Assembly (NCBI RefSeq): GCF_006716235.1
Contig: NZ_VFOR01000001.1
Span: 558,001 to 622,000, forward strand
Length of the DNA: 64,000 bases
Reading direction: 5' to 3'
DNA from: Propioniferax innocua
Lineage (GTDB): Bacteria; Actinomycetota; Actinomycetes; Propionibacteriales; Propionibacteriaceae
Shown here: piece by piece, positions 52,072 through 62,330 of the stretch
Position numbering within the stretch: position 1 is the first letter of the stretch
How the letters are laid out: each line of letters starts with the position of its first letter
Made by a program: the position numbers and the translations under genes
Notes under the pieces: model-generated
The model's input: only the letters and a program-made list of their open reading frames with translations
Told to the model about the DNA's origin: nothing
Databases searched by the model: none

Positions 52072-53277
52072 TCAGTCGAGCAGGTCACGTACCACGGCGT
52101 CGGCGAGGAGGCGTCCGCGTCGGGTGAGGGTGAGGGTGTCGCCATCCACGACCAGACCGCGAGCGACGAGGTCGGGCACGCGGCTCCGTTCTGACTCGGT
52201 GAGCACATCGGCGTCGAGCCCCGGGGCGATGCGCAGTTCGAGCAGGACACGTTCGATGCGGCGGGTCTCGGCGTCCAGCACTTCACGAGCCTGGACCGGG
52301 GACTCCCCCGCACCCAACCTGCCCGCCCACGTGGCCGGGTGACGCAGGTTCCAGAACCGCGTCCCGGCGATGTGCGAGTGCGCGCCGGGGCCGAATCCCC
52401 ACCAGTTCCCGCCCTGCCAATAGGCGATGTTGTGTCGGCACCAGTCATCCGGTGACGCCGCCCAGTTCGAGATCTCGTAGGCCTCGAGCCCGGCTGCGGT
52501 GAGCATCTCGTCGGCCAGTTCGTACTTGGTGGCTTGGTCATCCTCATCGGGCATGGGCAGTTCGCCACGGCGGACGCGACGGGCGAGCTGGGTTCCGGGC
52601 TCGACGGTGAGCGCATAGGCAGAGACGTGACGGACGCCGGCGTCGATCACCGTCTGGACCGAGGTGCGCCATTCCTCGAGGGTCTCGGTGGGTGTGCCGT
52701 GGATGAGGTCCAGGCTGACGCGCTCGAATCCGGCCTCACCGGCCCAGCGGGCCACGTCGAGTTCCCGGCCGGGGCGGTGCTGCCTGTCGAGCAGGTCGAG
52801 CACGCGCGGCACCGCCGACTGCATACCGATGGAGATCCGGGTGAAACCGGCGGCGCGGAGGGCCTCGAGTTCGGCCGGGCCGACGGTTTCGGGGTTGGCC
52901 TCCGTCGTCACCTCGATGTCATCGGCGAACCCGAACCGTTCCCGCAGCGCGTCGAGGATGGACGCCAACTGCGCGGGGTCGAGCATCGTGGGCGTGCCGC
53001 CGCCGAAGAAGATGGTCCGCAGCGGCTGCATGGGCGGCAACACCTGCGCGGCGAGCCCGACCTCGGCCAGGAGCGCGTCCACGTAGGCCGGTGTCGACGC
53101 TGCGGTGCCCAGTTCCCCCGCGGTGTAGGTGTTGAAGTCGCAGTAGCCGCAGCGGGTCCGACAGAAGGGGACGTGCACGTACGCCGAGAGGTGCTGCCCG
53201 CGGGCTTCGGCCACTGACTCCGGCGGGAGGGAGCCGTCGCGCGGGGCGTCCTCACCATCTGGCGGTGTGGAGGGCAT
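52072..53277 (-). CDS. hemW: HemW-like radical SAM haem chaperone
   Basis: Radical SAM protein, 401 aa. CRTRCGYCDFNTYT carries the CxxxCxxC cluster; HVPFC precedes it, as in HemW/HemN. GGGTPTML, EVTTEANPETV and RISIGMQSAVPRVLDLLDRQH are further SAM-domain marks. HemW binds and delivers haem and is not a coproporphyrinogen oxidase; lack of the HemN C-terminal features supports this. ATG 53277 overlaps the upstream nucleosidase stop. Fourth gene of the lepA operon. Confidence 0.9.
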   Translation of the reverse strand: MPSTPPDGEDAPRDGSLPPESVAEARGQHLSAYVHVPFCRTRCGYCDFNTYTAGELGTAASTPAYVDALLAEVGLAAQVLPPMQPLRTIFFGGGTPTMLDPAQLASILDALRERFGFADDIEVTTEANPETVGPAELEALRAAGFTRISIGMQSAVPRVLDLLDRQHRPGRELDVARWAGEAGFERVSLDLIHGTPTETLEEWRTSVQTVIDAGVRHVSAYALTVEPGTQLARRVRRGELPMPDEDDQATKYELADEMLTAAGLEAYEISNWAASPDDWCRHNIAYWQGGNWWGFGPGAHSHIAGTRFWNLRHPATWAGRLGAGESPVQAREVLDAETRRIERVLLELRIAPGLDADVLTESERSRVPDLVARGLVVDGDTLTLTRRGRLLADAVVRDLLD

Positions 53278-53819
53278 CAGCGCAGCCCCGCGTACGCCTC
53301 GGCCAGGGCCCGCGCGGAGGCGTCCACCACGTCGGCCCACGCGCGGGCGTCCTCATCGGCGGTGTCGGAGACGTGCTTGATCATGACGAGTTCGACGCCG
53401 AGGGTTTCACAGGCGTGGGCGATCGCGAAGCCCTCCATGTCGACGAGATCGCAGCGTTCCAGCAGTGCGTCCCTGGCCGGTCCTCCGGCGACAAAACTGT
53501 CGCCGGTGCCCAGAATCGGGCCCTCGGGGTCGCCGTGGATCAGATCGATGCGTTCGTGCGGCGTCAGGCCCATGGAGCGGATGTCATCGGCGTTGAGGTC
53601 GCGGTTGATCACCGCACGTGGACGCTGGATCCCCACGAGGCCGGGGCGCAACGCACCGACTGTCCCGAGATTGACGACGCGGTCGGGTGTGCGCTCGCAG
53701 ATGGCCCGGGTCACTGCGGTGGCGGCCTGGACCATGCCCACCCCGCACAGCAGCACGTCGGCGTCCTTCGGGAGCCGCGCGGCCTCCCAGCGATGTGCGA
53801 CGACGATGAGATCACCCAT
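53277..53819 (-). CDS. Nucleoside phosphorylase/nucleosidase-family protein
   Basis: 180 aa of the PNP_UDP_1/MTAN fold, somewhat short. LLCGVGMVQAATAVTRAI and VVNLGTVGALRPG in the N-terminal half; LVDMEGFAIAHACETLGVELVMIKHVSDTAD with the ribose-binding Met-Glu and the catalytic Asp. Likely splits a purine nucleoside or thionucleoside (for example methylthioadenosine), but the base is unknown. Overlaps both neighbours (APH-like upstream, hemW downstream). Confidence 0.78.
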   Translation of the reverse strand: MGDLIVVAHRWEAARLPKDADVLLCGVGMVQAATAVTRAICERTPDRVVNLGTVGALRPGLVGIQRPRAVINRDLNADDIRSMGLTPHERIDLIHGDPEGPILGTGDSFVAGGPARDALLERCDLVDMEGFAIAHACETLGVELVMIKHVSDTADEDARAWADVVDASARALAEAYAGLR

Positions 53820-54759
53820 GCAGGCCCCCCTCGGCGATGAAGGGCGTCAGACCATCGGCCATGGCTTCCTGCCAGGGCCGCAACCACGGCGTGCGTTCGG
53901 GTACGTGCCGGGTACGACGCGAATACATGAACGCACCGAGCGAGGCGATGGTCGCGGCCACGATTTCGGGGTCGGCACCGCCGAGCGCCGGGTGCACGAC
54001 CTGCTCGGGCAGATGCGTCATGCCCCGGGAGGCCACCACATCGGCCAGCACGAGAGCGGCGTCGATCCACGGTGGCGCGACGGCCAGTTGTGCCCAGTCC
54101 ACCAGGGTGACGCGTCGCGCGTCCCGAAGGATGTTGTCGGCCCGCAGGTCGCCGTGGGCCACGGTGTGCGCGTGCGAGAGCTCGGAACGCAGATGCCGCT
54201 CCAGCGGATGCCAACGTTTCGAGTACTGGAACCACGGGTGCTGCCGGTCGTCCGCGATGGCCTTCCACCCGGAGAAGTAACCGATCATCTGGTTTCCCTG
54301 GGCGGCCTCGGTACTCACCGATGACAGCCCTTCACGCATCTCGGCGAGGGCATCCAGCACCGCTTCAAGGTCCTCGTCGTTCCAGGGATGGGCCGGTGGT
54401 TCCCCGGGCGCAACAGAGGTGATGAGCAGATCCCACTCCCCCTCCTCGGTGTCGATCGCTTCACCGTGCAACACGCGGGGCACGTGGGGAACGGCCGCGA
54501 GCTGGGTGAGGATGCGGTGCTCATCGGCCAAGGACGGCCCGGAATCGACGGCACGGGCCTTGACGAAGGCGGTGCAGTCGGCCCCGTACACGATCGCCGC
54601 CGGGGAGGTGCTGACACCCCCATGGCAATCGGTGATCTCCTCTATTCCATTGACGAAATCCGAGATCGTGTCGATGACCTCGACGGGCATCTCGTCGAAC
54701 CGCTGGCGTCGCCCCTGCAGAAAAGTGGCAGGAGTCGCGGCAAGCGCCGCGTCGCTCAC
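53812..54759 (-). CDS. Aminoglycoside-phosphotransferase-fold kinase
   Basis: 315 aa with the APH/choline kinase fold: [12 protein letters not shown] (catalytic HGD-x-x-x-x-N), [17 protein letters not shown] (metal Asp) and an N-terminal lobe with FVKARAVDS. Substrate unknown; small-molecule kinases of this type are not all resistance enzymes. GTG 54759 overlaps the lepA stop (GTGA), and its end overlaps the nucleosidase gene, giving tight operon structure. Confidence 0.8.
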   Translation of the reverse strand: MSDAALAATPATFLQGRRQRFDEMPVEVIDTISDFVNGIEEITDCHGGVSTSPAAIVYGADCTAFVKARAVDSGPSLADEHRILTQLAAVPHVPRVLHGEAIDTEEGEWDLLITSVAPGEPPAHPWNDEDLEAVLDALAEMREGLSSVSTEAAQGNQMIGYFSGWKAIADDRQHPWFQYSKRWHPLERHLRSELSHAHTVAHGDLRADNILRDARRVTLVDWAQLAVAPPWIDAALVLADVVASRGMTHLPEQVVHPALGGADPEIVAATIASLGAFMYSRRTRHVPERTPWLRPWQEAMADGLTPFIAEGGLHG

Positions 54760-56606
54760 TTCTTCTCCTTCTCCTTGGGCTCGCCCGTCGACAGTGCGGC
54801 GACGAAGGCCTCCTGCGGGACCTCGACCCGACCCACCATCTTCATGCGCTTCTTGCCCTCCTTCTGCTTCTCGAGCAGCTTGCGCTTACGGCTGATGTCA
54901 CCGCCATAACACTTCGACAGGACGTCCTTGCGCATCGCGCGAATCGTCTCACGGGCGATGACGCGCGAGCCGATCGCCGCCTGGATCGGCACCTCGAACT
55001 GCTGCCGTGGGATGAGCTCGCGGAGCTTACCGGCCATGGCCACCCCGTACTGGTACGCCTTGTCGCGGTGCACGATCGCGGAGAAGGCGTCGACGGCGTC
55101 ACCGTGGAGCAGGATGTCGACCTTCACCAGATCCGACGCGGCCACACCGTCGTCGTCATAGTCGAGCGACGCGTAGCCCTTGGTCTTGGACTTGAGCTGG
55201 TCGAAGAAGTCGAACACGATCTCGGCCAACGGGAGGCGGTAGCGGATCTCGACGCGATCCTCCGAGAGGTAGTCGAGCCCCTGTTGGATGCCGCGGCGGT
55301 TCTCGCACAGCTCGATGATGGGTCCGATGAACTCGGCCGGGGCGAGGATGGTCGCCTTCACCATGGGTTCCTGCACCTCGGCGACCTTGCCCTCGGTCGG
55401 GTACTCCGACGGGTTGGTCACGTGATGCTCCAAGCCGTCTTCCATGACCACGTCATAGACGACGTTGGGCGCGGTGGAGATGAGGTCCAGATCGAACTCG
55501 CGTTCCAGACGCTCCCGCACGATCTCCATGTGCAGCAGACCGAGGAAGCCGACGCGGAACCCGAAGCCCAGGGCCGTGGACGTCTCGGGTTCGTAGGTGA
55601 GGGCGGCATCGTTGAGCTGCAGTTTGTCGAGCGCCTCGCGCAGATCGGGGAAGTCGTTGCCGTCGATCGGGAACAGACCCGAATACACCATGGGATTGGG
55701 GTGCTGATAGCCCGCGAGCATCTCGGTGGCCGGTTTGTTGGCCGCAGTGATCGTGTCACCGACGCGGGACTGCCGCACCTCCTTCACACCGGTGATGAGA
55801 TAACCGGTCTCCCCCACCGCGAGACGGTCGACGCGCTTGGGTTCGGGCGAGATGACGCCGACCTCCAGCACCTCATGGGTGGCGCCGGTCGACATCATCA
55901 AGATCTTCTCGCGGTGCGACAGTTCGCCATCGACCACACGCACGTAGGTGACGACGCCGCGGTAGGTGTCGTAGACCGAGTCGAAGATCATGGCCCGTGC
56001 CGGGGCCTCGGCGTCGCCGACCGGCGGCGGCACCTGGATGACGATCTCCTGCATGAGGTCCTCGACGCCCTCACCGGTCTTCGCGCTGACCCGCAGCACA
56101 TCGTCCTCGTCACAGCCGATGATGCCGGCGATCTCGGCGGCATACTTCTCCGGCTGCGCACCCGGAAGGTCGATCTTGTTGAGCACCGGGATGATGTGCA
56201 GATCGGCTTCGATGGCCAGATAGAGGTTCGCCAGCGTCTGGGCCTCGATGCCCTGAGCCGCGTCGACCAACAAGATGGCTCCCTCACAGGCGGCCAGCGA
56301 ACGTGAGACCTCGTAGGTGAAGTCGACGTGACCGGGGGTGTCGATCATGTTGAGCACGTATGTCTCGTCGTCCAGGCCCGTCAGCGGCATGCGGACCGCC
56401 TGCGACTTGATCGTGATACCGCGTTCGCGCTCGATGTCCATGCGGTCGAGATACTGCGCGCGCATATCACGGGCCTCGACGATTCCGGTCAATTGCAACA
56501 TGCGGTCGGCCAACGTCGACTTGCCGTGGTCGATGTGCGCGATGATGCAGAAATTGCGGATGATCGCCGGGTCGGTGGTGCCGGCCGCGGGAACGGGCTG
56601 GTTCAT
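54756..56606 (-). CDS. lepA: Elongation factor 4 (LepA)
   Basis: Ribosome-associated translational GTPase, 616 aa. G1 [16 protein letters not shown]2/G3 RGITIK and [17 protein letters not shown]4 NKIDLPG, G5 in [10 protein letters not shown]. LepA-specific C-terminal region: [20 protein letters not shown] and [24 protein letters not shown]. Thought to aid initiation or back-translocation. ATG 56606 has GGAG 5-9 nt before. Heads the operon lepA - APH-like - nucleosidase - hemW. Confidence 0.95.
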   Translation of the reverse strand: MNQPVPAAGTTDPAIIRNFCIIAHIDHGKSTLADRMLQLTGIVEARDMRAQYLDRMDIERERGITIKSQAVRMPLTGLDDETYVLNMIDTPGHVDFTYEVSRSLAACEGAILLVDAAQGIEAQTLANLYLAIEADLHIIPVLNKIDLPGAQPEKYAAEIAGIIGCDEDDVLRVSAKTGEGVEDLMQEIVIQVPPPVGDAEAPARAMIFDSVYDTYRGVVTYVRVVDGELSHREKILMMSTGATHEVLEVGVISPEPKRVDRLAVGETGYLITGVKEVRQSRVGDTITAANKPATEMLAGYQHPNPMVYSGLFPIDGNDFPDLREALDKLQLNDAALTYEPETSTALGFGFRVGFLGLLHMEIVRERLEREFDLDLISTAPNVVYDVVMEDGLEHHVTNPSEYPTEGKVAEVQEPMVKATILAPAEFIGPIIELCENRRGIQQGLDYLSEDRVEIRYRLPLAEIVFDFFDQLKSKTKGYASLDYDDDGVAASDLVKVDILLHGDAVDAFSAIVHRDKAYQYGVAMAGKLRELIPRQQFEVPIQAAIGSRVIARETIRAMRKDVLSKCYGGDISRKRKLLEKQKEGKKRMKMVGRVEVPQEAFVAALSTGEPKEKEKK

Positions 56607-56814
56607 CGAACTCCATCTGGTCTGGTGAGGTGGCTTCGCGCCCCGTGAGGACGGACGTCAAGCGCCCATTGTGGCATGGAAACGCCTGCGGACCGTTGGC
56701 TCGGTCTCAGCCCCACCGCTGCTGGTGATACGTCATACCCCCACTTTCCTACTCGTGTGGAGGTAGACGCGTTCACAGCACCTCGGTTGACCGGTCATCA
56801 CGCACAATGGGTCC

Positions 56815-57438
56815 ATGAGCTCCGAGTCGCCTCGTCACGCCGTCGAAACGCCCAAGGGCGCCGCCTTCTTCATGATCGGCGCCGTCCTCCTGCTGTGGAT
56901 CCTCGAGATCATCGACCAGTTCATCTTGTTCTTCATCAACCTCGACCACATGTTGGGGATCCGTTCATGGGAACTCACGGGCTTGTTCGGCCTGGTCACC
57001 GCCCCGCTGATGCACATCGGTTTCCAACACCTGATGAGCAACAGCCTTCCGTTCATGATCCTCGGATTCCTCATCCTGGTGGGTGCCGGCGGACTGCAGC
57101 GTTTCATCGGGGCGACAGTGGCCTCGGCGCTCGGCTCGGGGCTGTTCGCGTGGGCGCTCAATGCCGTACACACCTTCACCGTCGGGGCATCCGGCATCGT
57201 GTTCGGCTGGTTGACCTACCTGATCCTTCGTGGCGTGTTCGCCCGCAACTGGAGCAACATCATCGTCTCGATCGGTGTTCTGTTCATCTACGGCGGTGTG
57301 CTGTGGGGCGTCTTGCCGACCACACCCGGCGTTTCCTGGCAGGCGCATCTCGGTGGCGCGATCGCCGGTGGACTCGCCGCGTGGTGGATGCATCAGAAGG
57401 CTGCCCGACGCGCCGACCGAGGGGTCCGGATCGCCTGA
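56815..57438 (+). CDS. Rhomboid-family intramembrane serine protease
   Basis: 207 aa, six hydrophobic segments. Catalytic serine in GASGIVFGWLTY and histidine in HLGGAIAGGLAAWW; APLMHIGFQHLMSNSLPF contains the conserved HxxxN. These proteases cut membrane proteins within the bilayer. ATG 56815 has CACAAT 6 nt before it, perhaps a leaderless promoter. Divergent from lepA; the gap (56607-56814) shows no gene. Confidence 0.88.
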   Translation: MSSESPRHAVETPKGAAFFMIGAVLLLWILEIIDQFILFFINLDHMLGIRSWELTGLFGLVTAPLMHIGFQHLMSNSLPFMILGFLILVGAGGLQRFIGATVASALGSGLFAWALNAVHTFTVGASGIVFGWLTYLILRGVFARNWSNIIVSIGVLFIYGGVLWGVLPTTPGVSWQAHLGGAIAGGLAAWWMHQKAARRADRGVRIA

Positions 57439-57481
57439 GCGCTCCGGACCGACTTTCACCAGGAGTGGGACTCAGGAATCG

Positions 57482-60127
57482 TCAGGAGTCGTTGCCCACG
57501 CCCTCTCCAGACGACACCGCCTCTCCCCGGAGCGGAAGAGTCACGTGTTTGGCCTTTCCAAGGTACTTGTAGCGGTCGGGCTGGCATGTCAGCACGATCA
57601 CCTGCGTGGTTCGCCCCACTTTCGCCAAGGCTCGCCCCAGCGCACGAAGACGGTCTTCGTCAGTGAAACCGAGCGCATCATCCAGGATCAGTGGCGCTCC
57701 CTGCTCTCGATCCACCAGTTGCGCACAGGCCAACCGCCCGAGCAGCGCCAACTGCTCCTGCGTACCACCCGAGAGTGATTCGAACGCGACGGTGCGGCCA
57801 TCGACGGTGCGGCTCGCGATGTGCAGATCGGGCGTGACCTCCACCTGCATCTCCTCGTTGTAGAGGATCTTGCCGAGGCGATCGATCTCCGAGGTGAACG
57901 GGGCGACATAGCGGGCCTGCGCCTCATCACGGCGCGCGGTGATCACGCGGTGCAGGAGCTGGATCGCCGCTGCCCGGCGCTGGAAACGCTCGTACCGCTG
58001 GGTCACTTCCTCCAGTTCGGCCTCGGCGTCGTCCAGCAGGTCCCGGATCCCCAGACGTTCCCGGTCCCGCAGCAACCCCTGGAGTTCGCTGCGACGCTCA
58101 CGCGCATCGTTCCGCACCTTCTCCTGCGTCTCCAGGCTGCCTTCGAGATTCTCCAGTTCCTCGGCCACCGACTCCGGGTCCGCCTCATCGAGGGCCATCT
58201 GCTGCTCGTCCCGCATGGCTGTGGCCTGTTCGACCGCGATGTCGGCCTGCTCGACCGCTGCCTCGAGCGCCTCATCGCTGTCGGCTTCCCGTGCTTCGGT
58301 CAGACGTCGACGATGCTGGTCGGCATTGCGTCGTTTCTCCTCCAACGCCGCTTGTGCACTCGCATGCACCGTGTGCGCCTCGCTGGCGGACTCACGGCGT
58401 TCCTCCAGCTCCTCACGCGCCGACGCGAGCTCCTCAACAAGACCTGTGCGTCGCTCGTCGAGCTCGGCGATCCGCGCCTCCCAGGTATCGGATTCCCCGA
58501 GGTTGGAGGGTGCGTCCTCCGAGACCTTCGCCTGGATCCGAGCAAGCTCGACCTCAAGCTCGGAGAGCTCAGCCCCATCAAGGTTCTGATCTCGTCGGGC
58601 CTTTGCGTCCTGCACCGCCTGCGACGCTCGATGACGTCGTTCCGCCGACTCCTGGGCGGCCGCGATGTCGGCGACCTGCAGCTTCGACAGTTCCCTGACC
58701 AACGCCGCATGGGCGGCGTCGACTCCCTGCTGAAGGTCTTCGGGAGAACGTCCCGGCTGCACGGTGACCTCGACGATGCCATCCACCGTGACACGCACCG
58801 GATCGATGACGGGACGGGAATCCTGCGCACCGGGCTGCACGGTGTCGTCGTCCACGCCCACCGAATGGTCCCCCATGGCCCGGACGGTGATGTTCGCGGC
58901 GGCGGCCTCCTGTGCGGCCTCGGCGACCCGCAGGTCCTGCTGAAGCTTCGTCAGCCGCTTCAACGCACCTTCATCGACCTTTTCGGCCTCCATCTGTGCT
59001 TCGGCCGCCCGCACATCGTCATCGGCCTGTTGTGCAGCCTTGACCCGGGCCTCGAGCTTCTCCACCGCCTCGACGGCGCGGTGACGATCCAGTGCCCGAC
59101 GCAGCTTCGTCAGGTCCGCGTCGACCTCGGCCTGCTCCTTCTCGAGCCTCCGTGCCCGTTCGTGCGCGGCGTCACGGGCTTCAGCGGCCGATTCCCGATC
59201 CGCGTCACGCTCGTCCAGAACCGACTGTTCCTCGGTGATCTCTGCATCGGTCCGCTCGAGCCACGCGATCGCTTCACGACGCTCGTCCCGTGCCGCGCAG
59301 GCACGCTTCAACCGCTCGGTGGCATCGGCGAGTGCCTTGTCGCTCGCGTCCCGCGACTCGGCAAGGCCACGCAACTCCTTGTCCTTCGCTCTCAGAGCGG
59401 CAAGCTCCTCCTCCATGGACGCGATGCTCCGGTTCGCTCGGTCGATCGCCACTCCGCGCTCGGCGTGCTCATCGACGAAGGCCTGCATCTCCTGGCTCTG
59501 CCCCATCAAGCGGTCACGCTCGCGCGTCAGCTCCTGGACCGCGTCGCTCAGCGCCCGGCCCTCCTTGGAGGGTTTGCCGGAGCGCGGTGTGAAATAAACC
59601 TCGTACTCGGCGTTGATCCGTTCCATGAGGGCGTCATCGGACTCATCGGATTCCTCATCGCCCAATGCGTTCTGCAACACCCGCAGCTGAGCGAGATCCG
59701 GCTGATCGAGCGATTTCCCCTGTTGCACCTCGAGGGCCTCGAGGAGGTCGATGTCGAGGGTCTCCTTGAGGATCTCCAGGTAGCGCTGATCGGCATCACG
59801 TCCGGTGTGCTGTTCTGGGCTCGGCTCGAACACATTCAGGGTCGTGGTCGCTCGCTTCCGCCAGCGTTTCGCATATTCGACGCGGTACGGCCCGGTCGTC
59901 ACCACGACCACGACCTCCGGCCCCACATCCTTGTGCACCGGCGTGATGGCTTGGATCTCCCTGGCCTTGGAGCTGTCGGGCTTCGTCCGGATCAGACGCA
60001 GGGCCTCGGCGATGGATGACTTGCCGACCTCGTTCGGGCCGCTGATCAGGGTGACGCCGTCGTCGAACTCGATGGTGCGGTCCTCGACCCCTCGGTAATT
60101 GCGCAGCGTGACGCTTTCGATCCTCAT
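57482..60127 (-). CDS. SbcC/YhaN-like coiled-coil ATPase without zinc hook
   Basis: SMC-like DNA-repair ATPase, 881 aa. Walker A GPNEVGKSS at 30-38, long coiled coils (about 190-410 and 465-740), signature LSGGTQEQLALLGRLA and Walker B APLILDDALGF in the C-terminal head. The apex lacks the CxxC zinc hook of SbcC/Rad50; instead residues about 412-462 form a Val-rich, beta-like insert (ITVRAMGDHSVGV, VRVTVDGIVEVTVQPG). Start overlaps the stop of the SbcD-like gene, so the two make a complex. Probably processes DNA ends; closest in type to the Bacillus YhaN/YhaO pair. Codon use is normal. Confidence 0.8.
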   Translation of the reverse strand: MRIESVTLRNYRGVEDRTIEFDDGVTLISGPNEVGKSSIAEALRLIRTKPDSSKAREIQAITPVHKDVGPEVVVVVTTGPYRVEYAKRWRKRATTTLNVFEPSPEQHTGRDADQRYLEILKETLDIDLLEALEVQQGKSLDQPDLAQLRVLQNALGDEESDESDDALMERINAEYEVYFTPRSGKPSKEGRALSDAVQELTRERDRLMGQSQEMQAFVDEHAERGVAIDRANRSIASMEEELAALRAKDKELRGLAESRDASDKALADATERLKRACAARDERREAIAWLERTDAEITEEQSVLDERDADRESAAEARDAAHERARRLEKEQAEVDADLTKLRRALDRHRAVEAVEKLEARVKAAQQADDDVRAAEAQMEAEKVDEGALKRLTKLQQDLRVAEAAQEAAAANITVRAMGDHSVGVDDDTVQPGAQDSRPVIDPVRVTVDGIVEVTVQPGRSPEDLQQGVDAAHAALVRELSKLQVADIAAAQESAERRHRASQAVQDAKARRDQNLDGAELSELEVELARIQAKVSEDAPSNLGESDTWEARIAELDERRTGLVEELASAREELEERRESASEAHTVHASAQAALEEKRRNADQHRRRLTEAREADSDEALEAAVEQADIAVEQATAMRDEQQMALDEADPESVAEELENLEGSLETQEKVRNDARERRSELQGLLRDRERLGIRDLLDDAEAELEEVTQRYERFQRRAAAIQLLHRVITARRDEAQARYVAPFTSEIDRLGKILYNEEMQVEVTPDLHIASRTVDGRTVAFESLSGGTQEQLALLGRLACAQLVDREQGAPLILDDALGFTDEDRLRALGRALAKVGRTTQVIVLTCQPDRYKYLGKAKHVTLPLRGEAVSSGEGVGNDS

Positions 60128-61263
60128 CGGACACCTCCGGCGAAGCGATAGAGCAGGGCCAATGCATCCTGCGCGGCGCCAACGTCAGCATCGCTGTGGT
60201 TTCCCTCACCGCGCGCCGCGGACTCCAGATCATCGAGCGCCTGCCGAGCGAATCCCGTCAGGCCCAGGGCTTCGAAGTCAGCGTCTTCGGGCATGACCGC
60301 CAGATCGGTGTGCCGCTCCCACGCGTCCAACTTGGCGAACAGCTCCGATGCCTCATCGAGCACCTCCTGCAGTCGAGCATGGGCCGCGGTCGACAGGGTT
60401 CCGCTGAGCCTCAACCACACCGCGGTGCGTGACTTGGCGTCCATGCCCTGCAGCCGACGCCGCAGCACCTCGACATCTTCGACGGAATCGAGTTCCTCGC
60501 CCACCACCGTGAACGCCCAGCGTCCGATATTGACCTTCTCGACCTCGCACCGGTCGGGGGCGACATCCATCACGAGCACATTGCCCGGGTCGATCTCGTC
60601 GCGGCTGGTGACCTCGGGCGCTCCCGGATACCAGATCCGGTCCGCGACCTCGGTGGTCGAATGCCGGTCGCCCAACACGGCGGCGTGGATGATGCCGTCG
60701 GCGAGCGTCCGCTGGAGATCGGACACCTCGACCACCGCCGGGTCATCGGGATCCGGGCTCAGCGTGCTCACCGCCCCGTGCCCGGCCAGGATCCGGACGA
60801 CCCCGTCCGGCGCAGGCTCGCGCCCCTCCACGGCCGCCGCCATGAGATCGCGCTGCGGCCGCTTCGATGACCACGGCGCCCCGATCACCTCGACGCCGGG
60901 CACCACCTCGTGGGGCTCGCTCGACCGCAGCACATGAATGTGGTCGGGCATGCCGCCGATGAACCGGTGTGAGTCGTAGATGGACGAGGCATCGAGCGGG
61001 TCATGGTTGCCAGGCACCAGCACCACCGGAACATCGAAGGCCCGCAGAGCATCGAAGGCCTGGGCGATGACCCGGCGGTCGAGCTGGTTGGACTCGAACA
61101 CATCCCCGCAGGCGACCACGAACCGCGCATCATGCTCGGCGACGACCTCCGCGATGCGCTCCACCGCGTCGAACCGTGCCCGCTGGAACTGGGGCCTCGC
61201 CTCGTCATCGAGAAAATGCGCCGTCATCCCCAACTGCCAGTCTCCGGTCGCCACGAATTTCAT
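60124..61263 (-). CDS. SbcD/YhaO-like metallophosphoesterase (nuclease subunit)
   Basis: 379 aa Mre11-type calcineurin-fold protein. Motif I reads ATGDWQLGM (Gln where most have D-x-His), motif II ACGDVFESN, motif III PGNHDP, then AGHGAV, and motif V LGDRHSTTE where GHxH is usual. So two metal-site residues are altered, perhaps a family-specific variant. ATG 61263 is chosen, with AAGGGGACAAGCC before it; an in-frame ATG ten codons earlier belongs to the leader repeats (61264-61383). Works with the ATPase gene overlapping its 3' end. Confidence 0.8.
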   Translation of the reverse strand: MKFVATGDWQLGMTAHFLDDEARPQFQRARFDAVERIAEVVAEHDARFVVACGDVFESNQLDRRVIAQAFDALRAFDVPVVLVPGNHDPLDASSIYDSHRFIGGMPDHIHVLRSSEPHEVVPGVEVIGAPWSSKRPQRDLMAAAVEGREPAPDGVVRILAGHGAVSTLSPDPDDPAVVEVSDLQRTLADGIIHAAVLGDRHSTTEVADRIWYPGAPEVTSRDEIDPGNVLVMDVAPDRCEVEKVNIGRWAFTVVGEELDSVEDVEVLRRRLQGMDAKSRTAVWLRLSGTLSTAAHARLQEVLDEASELFAKLDAWERHTDLAVMPEDADFEALGLTGFARQALDDLESAARGEGNHSDADVGAAQDALALLYRFAGGVR

Positions 61264-61383
61264 GGCTTGTCCCCTTCGAATCTCATGGCCCATCCGCTTT
61301 CATGGCCCGTCTCCTCGAGCTTCATGACCTGCCCGCTTCCATGGCCTGTCTTCTCGAGCTTCCCGGCCCGTCCGTTTTCCAGA
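61264..61383 (-). repeat. Degenerate tandem repeats in the leader of the SbcD-like gene
   Basis: Four to five units of 17-23 bp, each with GGGCCATGAA-like sequence followed by GCTCGAGGAGA or a variant (minus strand). They look like duplications of the gene's own start region. Confidence 0.55.
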
Positions 61384-61972
61384 GCCTGCGCCCCTCAAAT
61401 TGTCGCTGTGTCAAACGCATCTGGAGAGTAACAAGGGGGTCTGACAGATTTGGGCACGCCGTGTCCACGTACGCCCTGTGTCTCACCTCGACCCGCGCCC
61501 CACCTCGACGTTGTGCCCCACCTCGACGTTGCGCTGCGCAGACACAGCACTACGTCAAGGTGGAACGTCATGACCTGTAGCCGGGCAGCCGAAGACCGAC
61601 CCCATACGATTGGTAAATCGTCGAGGACACTTCCTGACCTCATTGAACGAAGATCCGCAGCCGCGAAGAGCTGATGCGGACACTATCTGTCCCAAAAGAA
61701 AAACGATGTATGCAGGGCTCCGCTCAGGGATGCCGGTAGCCGCGTGGGATTCGGCAACCTCACGGAACGCCTGCAGCCACACGGGATGCGACATCTGCAC
61801 CAAACTTCCTGCACGGGGCGTCAGATGAGTCACCGGCGTCAGGTGAGCCTCGTCAGCAGGCGGAAGATTGGCGTTGACGTGCTCTGCGGAGTAATCTAGA
61901 GCGCTGTGCCGCGCGTCCCCCCGCGCGAACCCCAGACATTTCACCTGAACGAACGACACCGAAGGGTCACCA
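61384..61972. other. Long intergenic region before rpsT
   Basis: Holds palindromic repeat copy D (61499-61563), then about 350 bp (61570-61920) with no supported gene. An AT-richer stretch around 61610-61710 with a GGACA-N5-TGTCC hairpin (near 61678-61692) could be a decayed gene or element end, but no protein match is seen. The rpsT promoter probably lies near TAATCT at about 61893-61898. Confidence 0.5.
61499..61563. repeat. Dispersed palindromic repeat, copy D with extra left half
   Basis: A full copy (61518-61563: CCACCTCGACGTTG to CAAGGTGG, 13 of 16 arm positions paired, loop with TGCGCAGACACAGC) preceded by an additional left arm (61500-61513). Intergenic, like the other copies. Confidence 0.65.
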
Positions 61973-62236
61973 GTGGCGAACATCAAGTCGCAGATCAAGC
62001 GCAACAAGACCAATGAGAAGGCGCGTCAGCGCAACAAGGCCACCCGCTCGGCCCTGCGTACCCATGCCCGCCGTTTCCGTGAGGCCGTCGAGGCCGGCGA
62101 GACCGAGAAGGCACAGGAGTTCGCGCGCATCGCGACCCGTGAGCTCGACCGTGCCGCGTCGAAGCGCGTGATCCACAAGAACCAGGCCACCAACCGCAAG
62201 GCCAAGATCCAGTCCGAGGCCGCCAAGCTCGGCTGA
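61973..62236 (+). CDS. rpsT: 30S ribosomal protein S20
   Basis: 87 aa, rich in Lys/Arg: [20 protein letters not shown] then [25 protein letters not shown], the full S20 pattern. GTG 61973 preceded by GAAGGG. It binds 16S rRNA early in 30S assembly. holA, usually its convergent neighbour in actinobacteria, lies 1.5 kb on, with a regulator and membrane protein in between. Confidence 0.97.
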   Translation: MANIKSQIKRNKTNEKARQRNKATRSALRTHARRFREAVEAGETEKAQEFARIATRELDRAASKRVIHKNQATNRKAKIQSEAAKLG

Positions 62237-62261
62237 CCTCGCCTCGGCCAAGAACCACGCT

Positions 62262-62302
62262 GAGCCCGGTACACCACGTCGGTGTGCCGGGCTCGGTTTT
62301 TC
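62262..62302 (+). terminator. Intrinsic terminator of rpsT
   Basis: 14-bp stem GAGCCCGGTACACC / GGTGTGCCGGGCTC (one mismatch) with a 4-nt loop, followed by GGTTTTTCC. It is the clearest Rho-independent terminator in the window, 25 nt after the stop. Confidence 0.92.
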
Positions 62303-62330
62303 CCCTTGCCACACCCCAACATGACCCATT

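Noticed and set aside
57821..60019. Open frame of 732 codons on the plus strand
   Set aside because: Antisense shadow of the coiled-coil ATPase; composition is typical of reversed Glu/Arg-rich coils.
61670..61700. Insertion-sequence terminal repeat
   Set aside because: GGACA-N5-TGTCC and nearby TGTCCCAAAAG recall IS ends, but no partner end, target duplication or transposase was found.
61555..62013. 152-codon minus-strand frame and a 72-codon plus-strand frame before rpsT
   Set aside because: Both lack recognisable domains, overlap the rpsT promoter or each other, and have no good start signal; a decayed gene remains possible.
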